This document shows, piece by piece, positions 34,969 to 42,754 of a DNA stretch of 61,920 nucleotides (positions are counted from its first letter, which is position 1; each line of letters begins with the position of its first letter). Made by a program: the position numbers and the translations under genes. The notes under the pieces are model-generated. The model had not been told where the DNA came from, did no database searches, and was given only the letters and a program-made list of their open reading frames with translations. This stretch comes from Acidobacteriota bacterium (GTDB lineage: Bacteria > Acidobacteriota > UBA6911 > RPQK01 > JACQSY01): the NCBI GenBank assembly GCA_016211085.1, contig JACQSY010000062.1, positions 1 through 61,920 on the forward strand. Direction: 5' to 3'.

Positions 34969-36227
34969 TTTTCCGCGCCCAGCGCACTGATCGGTGAAAG
35001 CCGGGATGCCTTGTAAGCCGGATACACTCCGAAAACTATACCTGTGGCGGCCGAAATACCGAGAGGCAGGAAAACGTATTCGGGGGTGGGGAGCAAGGGT
35101 AGAGGCGTCAAAATCCGGAAGAGCAACGCTCCCGACAACGCCATGAGCAAGCCCAGAATTCCTCCGATGCTCGCCAGCAGGCAAGACTCAACAATAAATT
35201 GCCAGAGCACGTCCCGATTGCGTGCTCCGACCGCTTTTCGGATGCCGATCTCAAAGGTTCGCTCGGTTACGGAAACCAGCATGATATTCATCACCACGAT
35301 GCCGCCGATCAGCAGGGAGATCAAAGTCACTGGGGCAGCCACGGCGACGATGGTGCCTGTAAACCTCTCCACTTCACGATTAATTTGGTCAGCCGAAGTC
35401 AACCCGAAGTCATCTTTCTCGTGAGGGCGCAGGCGATGGCGAAAGCGCAACCCGGTCCGAACCTGCTCCAACGCGTCTTCAAACGAGCCATCGCCGGATC
35501 GTGCCCGGATGGTGACACTGCGGCGAGCGCCAAAGGTCTTTAAAAACGTGGTGATCGGCATGTAAAGGAGGTTATCGAGACTCTGGCCAAACAATGAGCC
35601 TTTCTTTTCAAGGACGCCCACAATGCGGAATGTTTGGTTTTTGAGCTTGAGGGTGCGTCGAAGAGGATCCACGTCAGGAAACAATCTTTCCTTCAGTGAA
35701 AATCCGATCACGCAAACCGGCTGAGAGCGTCGGGCCTCGTCTTCGGAAAAAAATCGCCCCTCAGAAATGCCCATTCCAGGGAAAGCAGTCGCGTTCTCGG
35801 TGACCCCCCCGACACGTACGTTAGCAATTTCTTGTGTTCCACTGCGAATCGGGTGCACCGCCGAAACTTCTCCCGCCAGCTCTTCGCAATCCACGCACCA
35901 CCGGCGCAGAAAGTACAAATCTTCCAGATGAAGATCCTGATTCCGGCGAGAGATTTGTTCCCATTCCTCATCGCTTAAATTTTCAAAACGCGGGAACTTG
36001 GACACGGCAAAGGAGTTGCTTCCCAGCTCTCTTGAAATCACCTGTTTTACGTACTGTTCGAGCCCCTCAATCGCCGATCCCACCAGAACAACCGAAGCGA
36101 CCGCGATCATTATTCCCAGCAGGGTTAAAAAGGTGCGCAATTTGTGAGCAAACAACGACTCGACGGCAACCTTTAAGGAGTCGAACAGAAACACCAGAGA
36201 TCTGGCGCCGGCTCGCTGCTCAAACAT
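34965..36227 (-). CDS. MacB/FtsX-type ABC transporter permease (first of two)
   Basis: 420 residues with the same layout as its neighbour: N-terminal helix (SLFAHKLRTFLTLLGIMIAVASVVLVG), a periplasmic MacB core and three C-terminal helices with VTERTFEIGIRKAVGARNRDVLWQF. The two permeases are diverged copies and probably form a heterodimer. Substrates of such Acidobacteriota-type exporters are usually unknown. The gene follows the SufT-like gene by 41 bp on the minus strand. Confidence 0.88.
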   Translation of the reverse strand: MFEQRAGARSLVFLFDSLKVAVESLFAHKLRTFLTLLGIMIAVASVVLVGSAIEGLEQYVKQVISRELGSNSFAVSKFPRFENLSDEEWEQISRRNQDLHLEDLYFLRRWCVDCEELAGEVSAVHPIRSGTQEIANVRVGGVTENATAFPGMGISEGRFFSEDEARRSQPVCVIGFSLKERLFPDVDPLRRTLKLKNQTFRIVGVLEKKGSLFGQSLDNLLYMPITTFLKTFGARRSVTIRARSGDGSFEDALEQVRTGLRFRHRLRPHEKDDFGLTSADQINREVERFTGTIVAVAAPVTLISLLIGGIVVMNIMLVSVTERTFEIGIRKAVGARNRDVLWQFIVESCLLASIGGILGLLMALSGALLFRILTPLPLLPTPEYVFLPLGISAATGIVFGVYPAYKASRLSPISALGAEK

Positions 36228-36268
36228 CCAGCAAGTCCGGCGAGGAGGGAGCAGGCATCGGAAACTGC

Positions 36269-36571
36269 CTATTCTTCAAGCATGAGGATTTTTCTGCCTT
36301 CGGGCGTTATTCGCGTCGGCTCCCATGGAGGGTCGAACGTGAGATTGACAAGAACGTTGCGGACGCCGAATGCCTCCTGAATTCTGCAGCGCAGTTCTTC
36401 GGGAATTTGAGCAGCAGAGGGACACGCGGCCGAGGTGAGCGTCATCTGGATTGTGACTTCCTGTTCACCCGCCTGAATATCGTAAATAAGGCCCAGATCA
36501 TAAATATTCACAGGGATTTCAGGGTCGTAACAATCTTTGATCACCTCGATTACTTGTTCCCTGGTAGGCAT
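36269..36571 (-). CDS. MIP18/SufT-like (DUF59) iron-sulfur assembly factor
   Basis: 100 residues. The DUF59 signature DPEIPVNIYDLGLIYDI and the cysteine motif LTSAACPSA match SufT/PaaD-type proteins that help mature iron-sulfur clusters. It lies alone, not in a suf operon, and heads the minus-strand permease pair. Its promoter region is shared with the divergent gas vesicle operon; TATACT on the minus strand at 36591-36596 is a candidate -10 box. Confidence 0.88.
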   Translation of the reverse strand: MPTREQVIEVIKDCYDPEIPVNIYDLGLIYDIQAGEQEVTIQMTLTSAACPSAAQIPEELRCRIQEAFGVRNVLVNLTFDPPWEPTRITPEGRKILMLEE

Positions 36572-36691
36572 GAGTCACTTTGAAGGTGTAAGTATAGCGA
36601 AAGCTTGCATCAAAAGCACGGAACAAATTGGGCAGGCGGTAGTCGGGGGACAAGCGTGAAGGATCCGGCAGTCCCTGCGGATTACATTTTC

Positions 36692-36720
36692 TTGACAACC
36701 CCAAATGGTGAAACTTAAAA
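36692..36720 (+). promoter_or_regulatory. Candidate promoter of the gas vesicle operon
   Basis: A perfect -35 TTGACA at 36692-36697 is followed after 17 bp by a weak -10, TTAAAA, at 36715-36720. Initiation near 36727 would give a leader of about 57 nt before the first gvp gene. The strong -35 and poor -10 would fit a promoter that needs an activator. Confidence 0.45.
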
Positions 36721-36735
36721 TTAGTACATAGATGT

Positions 36736-36754
36736 CAGCGTGGGGCGCGCTGAT
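36736..36754 (+). promoter_or_regulatory. Hairpin in the predicted gvp leader
   Basis: TCAGCG and CGCTGA form a 6-bp stem around a 7-nt loop just after the predicted start of transcription. A run of seven T follows 11 nt later, too far for a standard terminator. It may stabilise the mRNA or serve as a regulatory site. Confidence 0.35.
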
Positions 36755-36783
36755 AAAGTCTCAAATTTTTTTGGTGGGCAAAG

Positions 36784-37599
36784 ATGTCTGAAATGAGAGA
36801 AGAACCAAGTCAGAGTTTGCCTGAAGGAAAGTACGTTTACTGCATGATTGAGTCGCGTGATCTGCGCGCTTTTGGGCCCATTGGGATTGGTGGGCGTGGC
36901 GACCTGGTGCACACGGTCCACTATGAAGACTTGGCCGCCGTGGTTTCAAACACTCCTCTGATAGTTTACGATCCAACGCGCGAGAACGTTTTTGCGCACG
37001 AGCAGGTCAATGAAACGGTCATGCGTGAGTTTACGGTGCTGCCGATGGCTTTTGGGGTTCTGTTTCGAACGGACCAAGACATAGTGGAGCTTTTGCGCGG
37101 CACCTCTGATGCGTTGCACGACGTGTTCGCAAGAATGGAAGGCAAAGTTGAATTTGGCTTGAAAGTCAATTGGGACCGCGACAAAGTCTTGAGTGAAATA
37201 GAACAGCAAAATGAGGACATCCGGCTGCTCAAGGAGCAAATCAACTCCCGTAAATCAGGGTCCACCTATTTTGCGCGCATGCAACTGGGCAGGCTGGTGG
37301 AGAGCACGCTGACCGAGCAGGGCGAGGCTTACGTTCGAGAAGTGTATTCGGAGCTTCGCGACGTTGCGGTGGCCTCGCGCGCCAACAAGCCCATAGGTGA
37401 CAAGATGATCATGAACGCCGCCTTTCTGGTGGAGCGCGATCGCGAGGCGGAGTTTGATGCCAGGGTGAAGGAGATCGCAGCAAAATACGAAGGTAAACTC
37501 TTCTTCAAGTACAGCGGCCCCTGGCCACCTTACAATTTTGTCCATATCCGGCTCAAGCTGGAGCGGGGGGAAGCGGCTTCAGAAGCGGTCCTGAAATAA
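36784..37599 (+). CDS. Gas vesicle protein GvpF/GvpL family (first)
   Basis: 271 residues. Family landmarks are the N-terminal KYVYCMIESRD, the middle TVLPMAFGVLFRT and the C-terminal KYSGPWPPYNFVHIRL. GvpF/L proteins are minor, assembly-related gas vesicle proteins that interact with GvpA. This one opens the operon behind a GGTGGG ribosome-binding site. Two further family members follow (39923 and 40982), more diverged from each other than recent duplicates would be. Confidence 0.92.
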   Translation: MSEMREEPSQSLPEGKYVYCMIESRDLRAFGPIGIGGRGDLVHTVHYEDLAAVVSNTPLIVYDPTRENVFAHEQVNETVMREFTVLPMAFGVLFRTDQDIVELLRGTSDALHDVFARMEGKVEFGLKVNWDRDKVLSEIEQQNEDIRLLKEQINSRKSGSTYFARMQLGRLVESTLTEQGEAYVREVYSELRDVAVASRANKPIGDKMIMNAAFLVERDREAEFDARVKEIAAKYEGKLFFKYSGPWPPYNFVHIRLKLERGEAASEAVLK

Positions 37600-37605
37600 G
37601 GACTC

Positions 37606-37923
37606 ATGTTCTTGATCGATGACCTGTTATTCGCCCCTCTCAAGGGTGTCAAGTTTATTCTTTCCCAAATCCAAAAGGCTGCCGAACGCGAACTGAGCGA
37701 CGAAAGTATCCTCAAGGAGCAGCTGCTCGAATTACAGATGCGGCTGGAGCTCGAAGAGATTTCCGAAGAGGAATTCAAGCAGCGCGAAGCAGAGATCTTT
37801 GCGCGCCTCCGTGCCATCAAGGAGCAGCAGCTTGAAAGCCTCCATCGGGTCCATACAGCTGAATCTTCTTCCATTGTCGTTGAAGAAGGTGGAGAGGAGT
37901 ATCGCTCCGGGGACTCCGGATGA
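37606..37923 (+). CDS. gvpG: Gas vesicle protein GvpG
   Basis: 105 residues. LIDDLLFAPLKGVKFILSQIQKAAERE at the N-terminus and a glutamate-rich coiled coil (LELEEISEEEFKQREAEI) match GvpG, a small accessory protein found in most gvp clusters. It is 6 bp after the first gvpF/L gene and overlaps the ATPase gene by 4 bp (ATGA). Confidence 0.92.
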   Translation: MFLIDDLLFAPLKGVKFILSQIQKAAERELSDESILKEQLLELQMRLELEEISEEEFKQREAEIFARLRAIKEQQLESLHRVHTAESSSIVVEEGGEEYRSGDSG

Positions 37924-39926
37924 AGGTGAGAGCCTTCTTCAAGATACCCGATACTCCGTTTCTTTTTTTCGGCGGCAAAGGGGGTGTAGGTAAAACCACC
38001 ATTGCGGCAGCCACTGCCGTGCTTTTGTTCACCCAGCAAAAGAATGACGACGACATGTTGATTTTTTCCACCGATCCAGCCCATTCGCTCTCGGACGTTT
38101 TTCAGAAAGAAATCGGGGATCGACTGGTAGCCATTACACAACGCGGTTCCTCACAGCTGTTTGCCTATGAGATGGACACGGCATCGGCTTTTGAAAGTTT
38201 TCGCCGTGAATACCAGCCACTGTTTCAGGAGTTGGCAAGCCGCGGGACCTTACTGGATGAACGCGACCTGGCCGGCCTGCTGGAGCTGTCGCTTCCCGGT
38301 ATGGACGAAATTATGGCCCTTTTTACATTAAGTGATTTAGCGGATTCCCGGCGGTACCGAAGGCTGGTGATTGATACGGCGCCCACCGGTCACACTTTGC
38401 GCCTGGTTCAACTTCCTGTCATGGCGGCGCAGTGGCTGGGAGCGCTGGATCGTCTTGCTGAAAAGCACCGCTACATGGTGCGGCAGTTTGGAAGAAGTTC
38501 TCTGGTCGAAGATCCCACCGAAGAATTGCTGCGCAGACTGGCAGGGAGAGTTCAGCGTATCCAGCAAGTAATGTCCTCGGAATCAAAGGCCAGCTTCATT
38601 CTGGTTACGACTTCCGAGCTGATGAGCCTTGAGGAGACACGACGTTATTTAGAAGCGCTAGCACAGAGCGGAGTGAAGGTAAAACAGCTCCTGGTAAATC
38701 GCGTCGAGGTACCGCTGCCGGGATGCGGCTTCTGTCAATCGCGTGCGGCAATACAGAGCAAGGGGTTGGAGATTCTAAAAGAGCAGTTTCCCGACCTGCT
38801 TAAACATTTTGTTCCCATATGGGACCGGGACCTGAGAGGACGAACAGTGCTTTTGAGGTTCGGCAGAGCTGTCTGGTCGCGACGCGGCTTGTCTGTCTCT
38901 TCACCCAGAGGACATCTGCCGCAGTCCAAGCGGAGCTCCGGCTCACCGGTCGTCGAGATGAACACGAGATCTGAAGCCGGCGATTTCCGCTTCGGCCAGC
39001 AGATGGTGCTGATCTTCGGCGGCAAGGGGGGCGTCGGAAAAACCAGCGCAGCAGCAGCGGCTGCATTGACGCTGGCACGAAGTTTCCCGGAGCAAAAGGT
39101 ACTGGTCTTTTCTACAGATCCCGCTCATTCTCTTACGGACAGCTTTGACGAGAGCGTCGGACAATTCAAGAAAGGCATCGCAAGGCAGAGTAACCTGGAC
39201 GGAATGGAAATAGATCCCCAGGCACGTCTTGAAAGGTTTGGAACTCTGTACCGGGCCTGGCTGGACAAAGTTTTTGAAGCCGACCAGCAATCAACATGGA
39301 AATTGCAGTTTGAACGCGAGTCCATGCAGGAGCTGATCAAGCTGGTACCACCGGGACTGGACGAGATCACGGCAGTGGGAGCTATTCTCGATCTGCTGGA
39401 GGAAGGTTCCTACCAACGCATCGTTCTGGACACAGCGCCGACCGGACATATGATACGCTTTCTGGAGTTGCCGGAAATCGCGCTTTCCTGGGTAAAGGCG
39501 TTGATGCGCCTTTTTCTGAAGTATCGTGAATTATTGCGAGACAGTGACCTTGGGGAGGAACTGGTGCTTCTTTCGCGTAATCTCAAGTCATTTCAATTGC
39601 TGCTGCGCCGGCCACAAAGGTGTGAATTCGTTGCGGTTGCCATCGCCGAGGAGCTGAGTCTTCAAGAGACCCTGCGCCTTATTTCAAGGCTTCAAGGCTT
39701 GCAGATCCCAGTGCGAAGAATTCTAGTCAACAACCTGGTGCCGCCTGGCGCCGCCAAGAGTTGCTCATTTTGCGCCTCGCGCCGTTCGGTTCAAAAAGGG
39801 GTACTGGCGCGTTATCGGAAAATTCTGAAGGAAAAGGTCGAATTATTCACCGCTCCGCAACATCCTCACGAGGTGCGCGGTAGACAAAAGCTGCTGCACC
39901 ATTTTTCTTCCTGGAGGACTGTTTGA
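37920..39926 (+). CDS. Tandem ArsA/Get3-family ATPase in the gas vesicle operon
   Basis: 668 residues made of two homologous halves (about 1-345 and 347-668). Each half has the deviant P-loop GGKGGVGKT (18-26 and 367-375), switch I STDPAHSL, switch II DTAPTGH and a CxxC motif: CGFC (C269, C272) and CSFC (C615, C618). CxxC pairs are the zinc-binding dimer contact of Get3-type tail-anchored protein chaperones, and both halves appear active. The classical arsenite pump ArsA is also a double ATPase, but no arsB, arsC or arsR lies here. Four-bp overlaps with gvpG and the next gvpF/L gene place it firmly in the gas vesicle operon. I infer a chaperone or targeting role for hydrophobic Gvp proteins. 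Confidence 0.9.
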   Translation: MKVRAFFKIPDTPFLFFGGKGGVGKTTIAAATAVLLFTQQKNDDDMLIFSTDPAHSLSDVFQKEIGDRLVAITQRGSSQLFAYEMDTASAFESFRREYQPLFQELASRGTLLDERDLAGLLELSLPGMDEIMALFTLSDLADSRRYRRLVIDTAPTGHTLRLVQLPVMAAQWLGALDRLAEKHRYMVRQFGRSSLVEDPTEELLRRLAGRVQRIQQVMSSESKASFILVTTSELMSLEETRRYLEALAQSGVKVKQLLVNRVEVPLPGCGFCQSRAAIQSKGLEILKEQFPDLLKHFVPIWDRDLRGRTVLLRFGRAVWSRRGLSVSSPRGHLPQSKRSSGSPVVEMNTRSEAGDFRFGQQMVLIFGGKGGVGKTSAAAAAALTLARSFPEQKVLVFSTDPAHSLTDSFDESVGQFKKGIARQSNLDGMEIDPQARLERFGTLYRAWLDKVFEADQQSTWKLQFERESMQELIKLVPPGLDEITAVGAILDLLEEGSYQRIVLDTAPTGHMIRFLELPEIALSWVKALMRLFLKYRELLRDSDLGEELVLLSRNLKSFQLLLRRPQRCEFVAVAIAEELSLQETLRLISRLQGLQIPVRRILVNNLVPPGAAKSCSFCASRRSVQKGVLARYRKILKEKVELFTAPQHPHEVRGRQKLLHHFSSWRTV

Positions 39927-40759
39927 GCGCACGCACCAGGCCGTCAAGGTCACGCAAGAAGAATGAGCTGTTTTACAGCTACTGTATTGGAAATAAAGCG
40001 GAGTTGGAGCCGCTGCTTGCGGGAAAACCGCCCGAAGGCGTTCAAAGCGGAAACCCATTGAAGCTGGTGACCTGCGGGCGGATTGCCGCAGTGGTGAGCG
40101 TCGTCTCGGTTGATCAGTTTGGGGAGCAGTCTTTTCCCGAAAAGATGGCAGACGCGGTCTGGCTGGCGGAGCGAGCGTTGTCTCACCAGTCGGTGGTGGA
40201 TTACTTCGCAACGAAAGCCGACATTCTCCCTTTGAGGTTTGGGACGATTCACCTCAGTGAGTCGCGGCTCAAGAAAGTACTGTCCAAAAAGAAAGCGGAC
40301 ATTGATTCTTTCTTAAAAGCTGCCGCCGGCAGGCGTGAATGGGGGGTCGATCTTTTTGTCGACACTTCCAAGCTGCACAAACAAGTGTCAGGCGCCAGCC
40401 CACTGCTTAAATCGTTAAAAAAACAAGCCGAGAAAAGTAGTCCGGGACATGGCTACTTGATGCGCAAGCGAATCGAGACAGCCTCCCGCCAGGAAGTACG
40501 AAAGGAGGTCCTGAAGATTGTCCGTGATGTTCAGAAAGAGCTCTTGGCGATCGCAGGCAACGGCAAGCGGGTTCGAGTGCCCGCCGGTCAACTGGAGCTT
40601 GAACCAGACCTGGCAGCCCGTTTGGTTTTCCTGGTCCCCCAGTCCAGCCTGCGCCGTTTCAGGGCCAAAGCAGAAAAGATGGCGGAAAAGTACCTTGGAT
40701 CAGGGCTGCGTATCGAGCTAAGCGGCCCCTGGCCGCCCTACAATTTCTCGCCTGCGTGA
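39923..40759 (+). CDS. Gas vesicle protein GvpF/GvpL family (second)
   Basis: 278 residues starting at TTG 39923 behind GGAGG (39913-39917), overlapping the ATPase stop. It has the family ends ELFYSYCIGN and LSGPWPPYNFSPA and the middle DILPLRFGTIHLSES. The central part (about 100-200) is unusually rich in lysine and arginine (KKVLSKKKADIDSFLKAAAGRRE), suggesting contacts with acidic partners. Confidence 0.88.
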   Translation: MSARTRPSRSRKKNELFYSYCIGNKAELEPLLAGKPPEGVQSGNPLKLVTCGRIAAVVSVVSVDQFGEQSFPEKMADAVWLAERALSHQSVVDYFATKADILPLRFGTIHLSESRLKKVLSKKKADIDSFLKAAAGRREWGVDLFVDTSKLHKQVSGASPLLKSLKKQAEKSSPGHGYLMRKRIETASRQEVRKEVLKIVRDVQKELLAIAGNGKRVRVPAGQLELEPDLAARLVFLVPQSSLRRFRAKAEKMAEKYLGSGLRIELSGPWPPYNFSPA

Positions 40760-40766
40760 TTGGTAT

Positions 40767-40985
40767 ATGTCGCAAGAGGCTCTCGAGTTACTGGACGAGC
40801 AGGAACTGATGCTGGTTGACATTCTGGACCATGTACTGAACCGCGGCATTGTGCTGAGCGGTGAAATCATCATCTCTGTCGCTAACGTGGAGCTCATTTA
40901 CTTGGGGTTGAATGTCGTGCTCGGATCGGTCGAGAGCATCGATCGGGTGCTGCAGGGCTCCACGAGGCTTTCTACTTCATCGTGA
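40767..40985 (+). CDS. Small GvpA/J/M-family protein
   Basis: 72 residues. The core LVDILDHVLNRGIVLSGEIIISVANVELIYLGLNVVLGSVES follows the GvpA-family pattern but has the GEIIISVANVELIYLGL version seen in GvpM/GvpS-like minor proteins. It is likely a nucleation or minor shell component. It overlaps the third gvpF/L gene by 4 bp. Confidence 0.85.
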   Translation: MSQEALELLDEQELMLVDILDHVLNRGIVLSGEIIISVANVELIYLGLNVVLGSVESIDRVLQGSTRLSTSS

Positions 40986-41701
40986 AACTGTACGCGTATT
41001 GCGTGGTCGAGGCAGGTTTGGATGTGCTTGTTGCAGCGGGTGCAGGGGGGGAGCCTCCCACCATGATCCGCCACGGGGATCTTGCAGTGTTGGCCGGGCC
41101 GGCGCGAACCAGTGTGGAGGCTCTTACCCGAGAGGACGCCCTTCGCCATGCTGCTGTTGTGAACTCCATTCTAGAGGTTTCAAGCCCCATTCCCTTTCGC
41201 TTTGGAACTGTTGCCGATGTCGAACACTTGAAAAGTTTTCTTAGTGAAAACCATCAGGAGCTGAATTCTCTTTTAGGCAAGGTGAGAAATTGCGTGCAAA
41301 TGGAGCTGAAAGTCTGCTCTTCCTGCTTTTTTTCAAGAGCGGATGCAGAAACGCCGGCGTCAACGGTTACCAGTGGCACCGCCTTTTTGCACGAACGCAA
41401 ACGGCGTTTTGATGCTGAAAAACAGGCAAGAGCTCAATTCAATGAGGCAGTGGCTTTGTTGGAGAGGAGCTTGGAAACGATCCTCCTGGACCGGGTGGAG
41501 GAGAGTGCCCCCCCCTTCCTTGCATGTACGGCGCACCTCATCGGGAGAGCGTCCCGCCAGAGCTATTTGGAAAGGGTGGACGAATGGCGCGGCTCCTGTT
41601 CTTTGAAGGTTGTGTGCTCGGGGCCCTGGGCGCCCGCGAGCTTCGTTCAACTTTCCTTGAAGCAGTTCGGAAACTCAAGCTACAATGGTGATCAAAGATG
41701 A
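40982..41701 (+). CDS. Gas vesicle protein GvpF/GvpL family (third)
   Basis: 239 residues, start GTG 40982. Landmarks are KLYAYCVVEA, SPIPFRFGTVADV and the C-terminal SGPWAPASFVQLSL, a looser form of the motif than in the other two copies. It is shorter and has a CSSCFF segment (about residues 110-115) that the others lack. Overlaps of 4 bp on both sides indicate translational coupling. Confidence 0.85.
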   Translation: MKLYAYCVVEAGLDVLVAAGAGGEPPTMIRHGDLAVLAGPARTSVEALTREDALRHAAVVNSILEVSSPIPFRFGTVADVEHLKSFLSENHQELNSLLGKVRNCVQMELKVCSSCFFSRADAETPASTVTSGTAFLHERKRRFDAEKQARAQFNEAVALLERSLETILLDRVEESAPPFLACTAHLIGRASRQSYLERVDEWRGSCSLKVVCSGPWAPASFVQLSLKQFGNSSYNGDQR

Positions 41702-42078
41702 CTCTGACAGTGCCGGATGTCCAGGTTTCCGAAGTGTCGGCTCTCGACGATGATATCAATCGGCTCAAAGAGGCCTTTCCGCGGCATGTCAACCTGGATC
41801 CACACTCGATTGAATCGGGTCTGGCTAAATTGGTCCTCTCGATTGTTGAACTCATACGGCAAATGCTGGAACGGCAAGCAGTGCGTCGCATGGAGGGCGG
41901 CAGCCTGACGGAAGATCAAATAGAAGCCTTAGGGCTGGCCTTGATGAAGCTTGAAGAAAAGACCAACGAGTTACGGGAGTATTTTGGGTTAAAACAGGAA
42001 GAGCTGATGCTGAAGTTAGGTCCGCTGGGACGGTTAACAGGAAGGACAGCCGATTGTCGATCGAAAGAGCAAGCCTGA
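41698..42078 (+). CDS. gvpK: Gas vesicle protein GvpK
   Basis: 126 residues. The LDPHSIESGLAKLVLSIVELIRQMLERQAVRRMEGGSLTEDQIEALGLALMKLEEK run is characteristic of GvpK, an accessory protein needed for normal vesicle formation. It overlaps the next gvp gene by 25 bp when that gene starts at TTG 42054. Confidence 0.93.
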   Translation: MTLTVPDVQVSEVSALDDDINRLKEAFPRHVNLDPHSIESGLAKLVLSIVELIRQMLERQAVRRMEGGSLTEDQIEALGLALMKLEEKTNELREYFGLKQEELMLKLGPLGRLTGRTADCRSKEQA

Positions 42079-42422
42079 TCGCGGCCCGTCCTCCCGGCCT
42101 GGTCGATGTGCTTGACCGAATCCTGGACAAAGGGCTCGTTATTGCCGGCGACGTGAAAGTTTCGCTGGCCAATGTGGAACTGCTCACTTTGCAGATCCGC
42201 CTGCTGATTTGCTCTATCGATAAGGCGGAACAAATTGGTTTGAACTGGTGGCGATATGACAGAAATCTCACGGCCGGTCCTTCTCTGATTTCGGAGGAAG
42301 TCCGGGAAAGGTTGAGTGAGTTGGAAAGAAGAGTGGAGCGTCTGAGCGCAGGATCCGGCAAGGTGACTCGCGAGAGCACACAAGTTCCGGACAAGAAGTC
42401 TGGAAGAGCAAGGCGCAGATAA
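42054..42422 (+). CDS. gvpJ: Gas vesicle protein GvpJ
   Basis: 122 residues. The core GLVIAGDVKVSLANVELLTLQIRLLICSIDKAEQIGLNWW, with the terminal aromatic pair, is the GvpJ version of the GvpA fold. A charged C-terminal extension (about 75-122) follows. GvpJ is a minor shell protein thought to act at the conical ends or in nucleation. The start is TTG 42054 behind GGAAGG (42040-42045), inside the end of gvpK. Confidence 0.88.
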   Translation: MSIERASLIAARPPGLVDVLDRILDKGLVIAGDVKVSLANVELLTLQIRLLICSIDKAEQIGLNWWRYDRNLTAGPSLISEEVRERLSELERRVERLSAGSGKVTRESTQVPDKKSGRARRR

Positions 42423-42445
42423 AGAGATGACTGGGAGGAGAGAAT

Positions 42446-42733
42446 ATGGCTGTTGAAAGAGCTCCTGGCGGCACAAGTCTCATAGATGTCCTTGACCGCG
42501 TTCTGGACAAGGGCATTGTGGTGGATGCATGGGTGCGTATTTCTCTAGTGGGAATTGACCTGATCACTGTTGAGGCCCGCGTAGTAGTTGCGTCGATTGA
42601 CACTTACCTGAAATATGCAGAGGCGGTAGGCTTGACTCCTGCGGTGTCGAGGCCCGCCTTGACCGGACCTCCTGAAACCATTGAGACGGAAACCATCCGG
42701 CGGAGAGTGCCCGTCGAGGCAGAACGGAAATAA
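42446..42733 (+). CDS. gvpA: Major gas vesicle structural protein GvpA
   Basis: 95 residues. [52 protein letters not shown] is an almost canonical GvpA core, the hydrophobic rib protein that builds the vesicle wall. A GGGAGGAGAG ribosome-binding site (about 42431-42440) is the strongest in the operon, as expected for the most abundant product. A polar tail of about 25 residues ends the protein. Confidence 0.96.
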   Translation: MAVERAPGGTSLIDVLDRVLDKGIVVDAWVRISLVGIDLITVEARVVVASIDTYLKYAEAVGLTPAVSRPALTGPPETIETETIRRRVPVEAERK

Positions 42734-42754
42734 GAAAGAGCTGCGTGGTGGTTT

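Noticed and set aside
37920..39926. Arsenic resistance locus reading of the tandem ATPase
   Set aside because: No arsB, arsC, arsR or acr3 gene is near; every close neighbour is a gvp gene and the reading frames are coupled to them.
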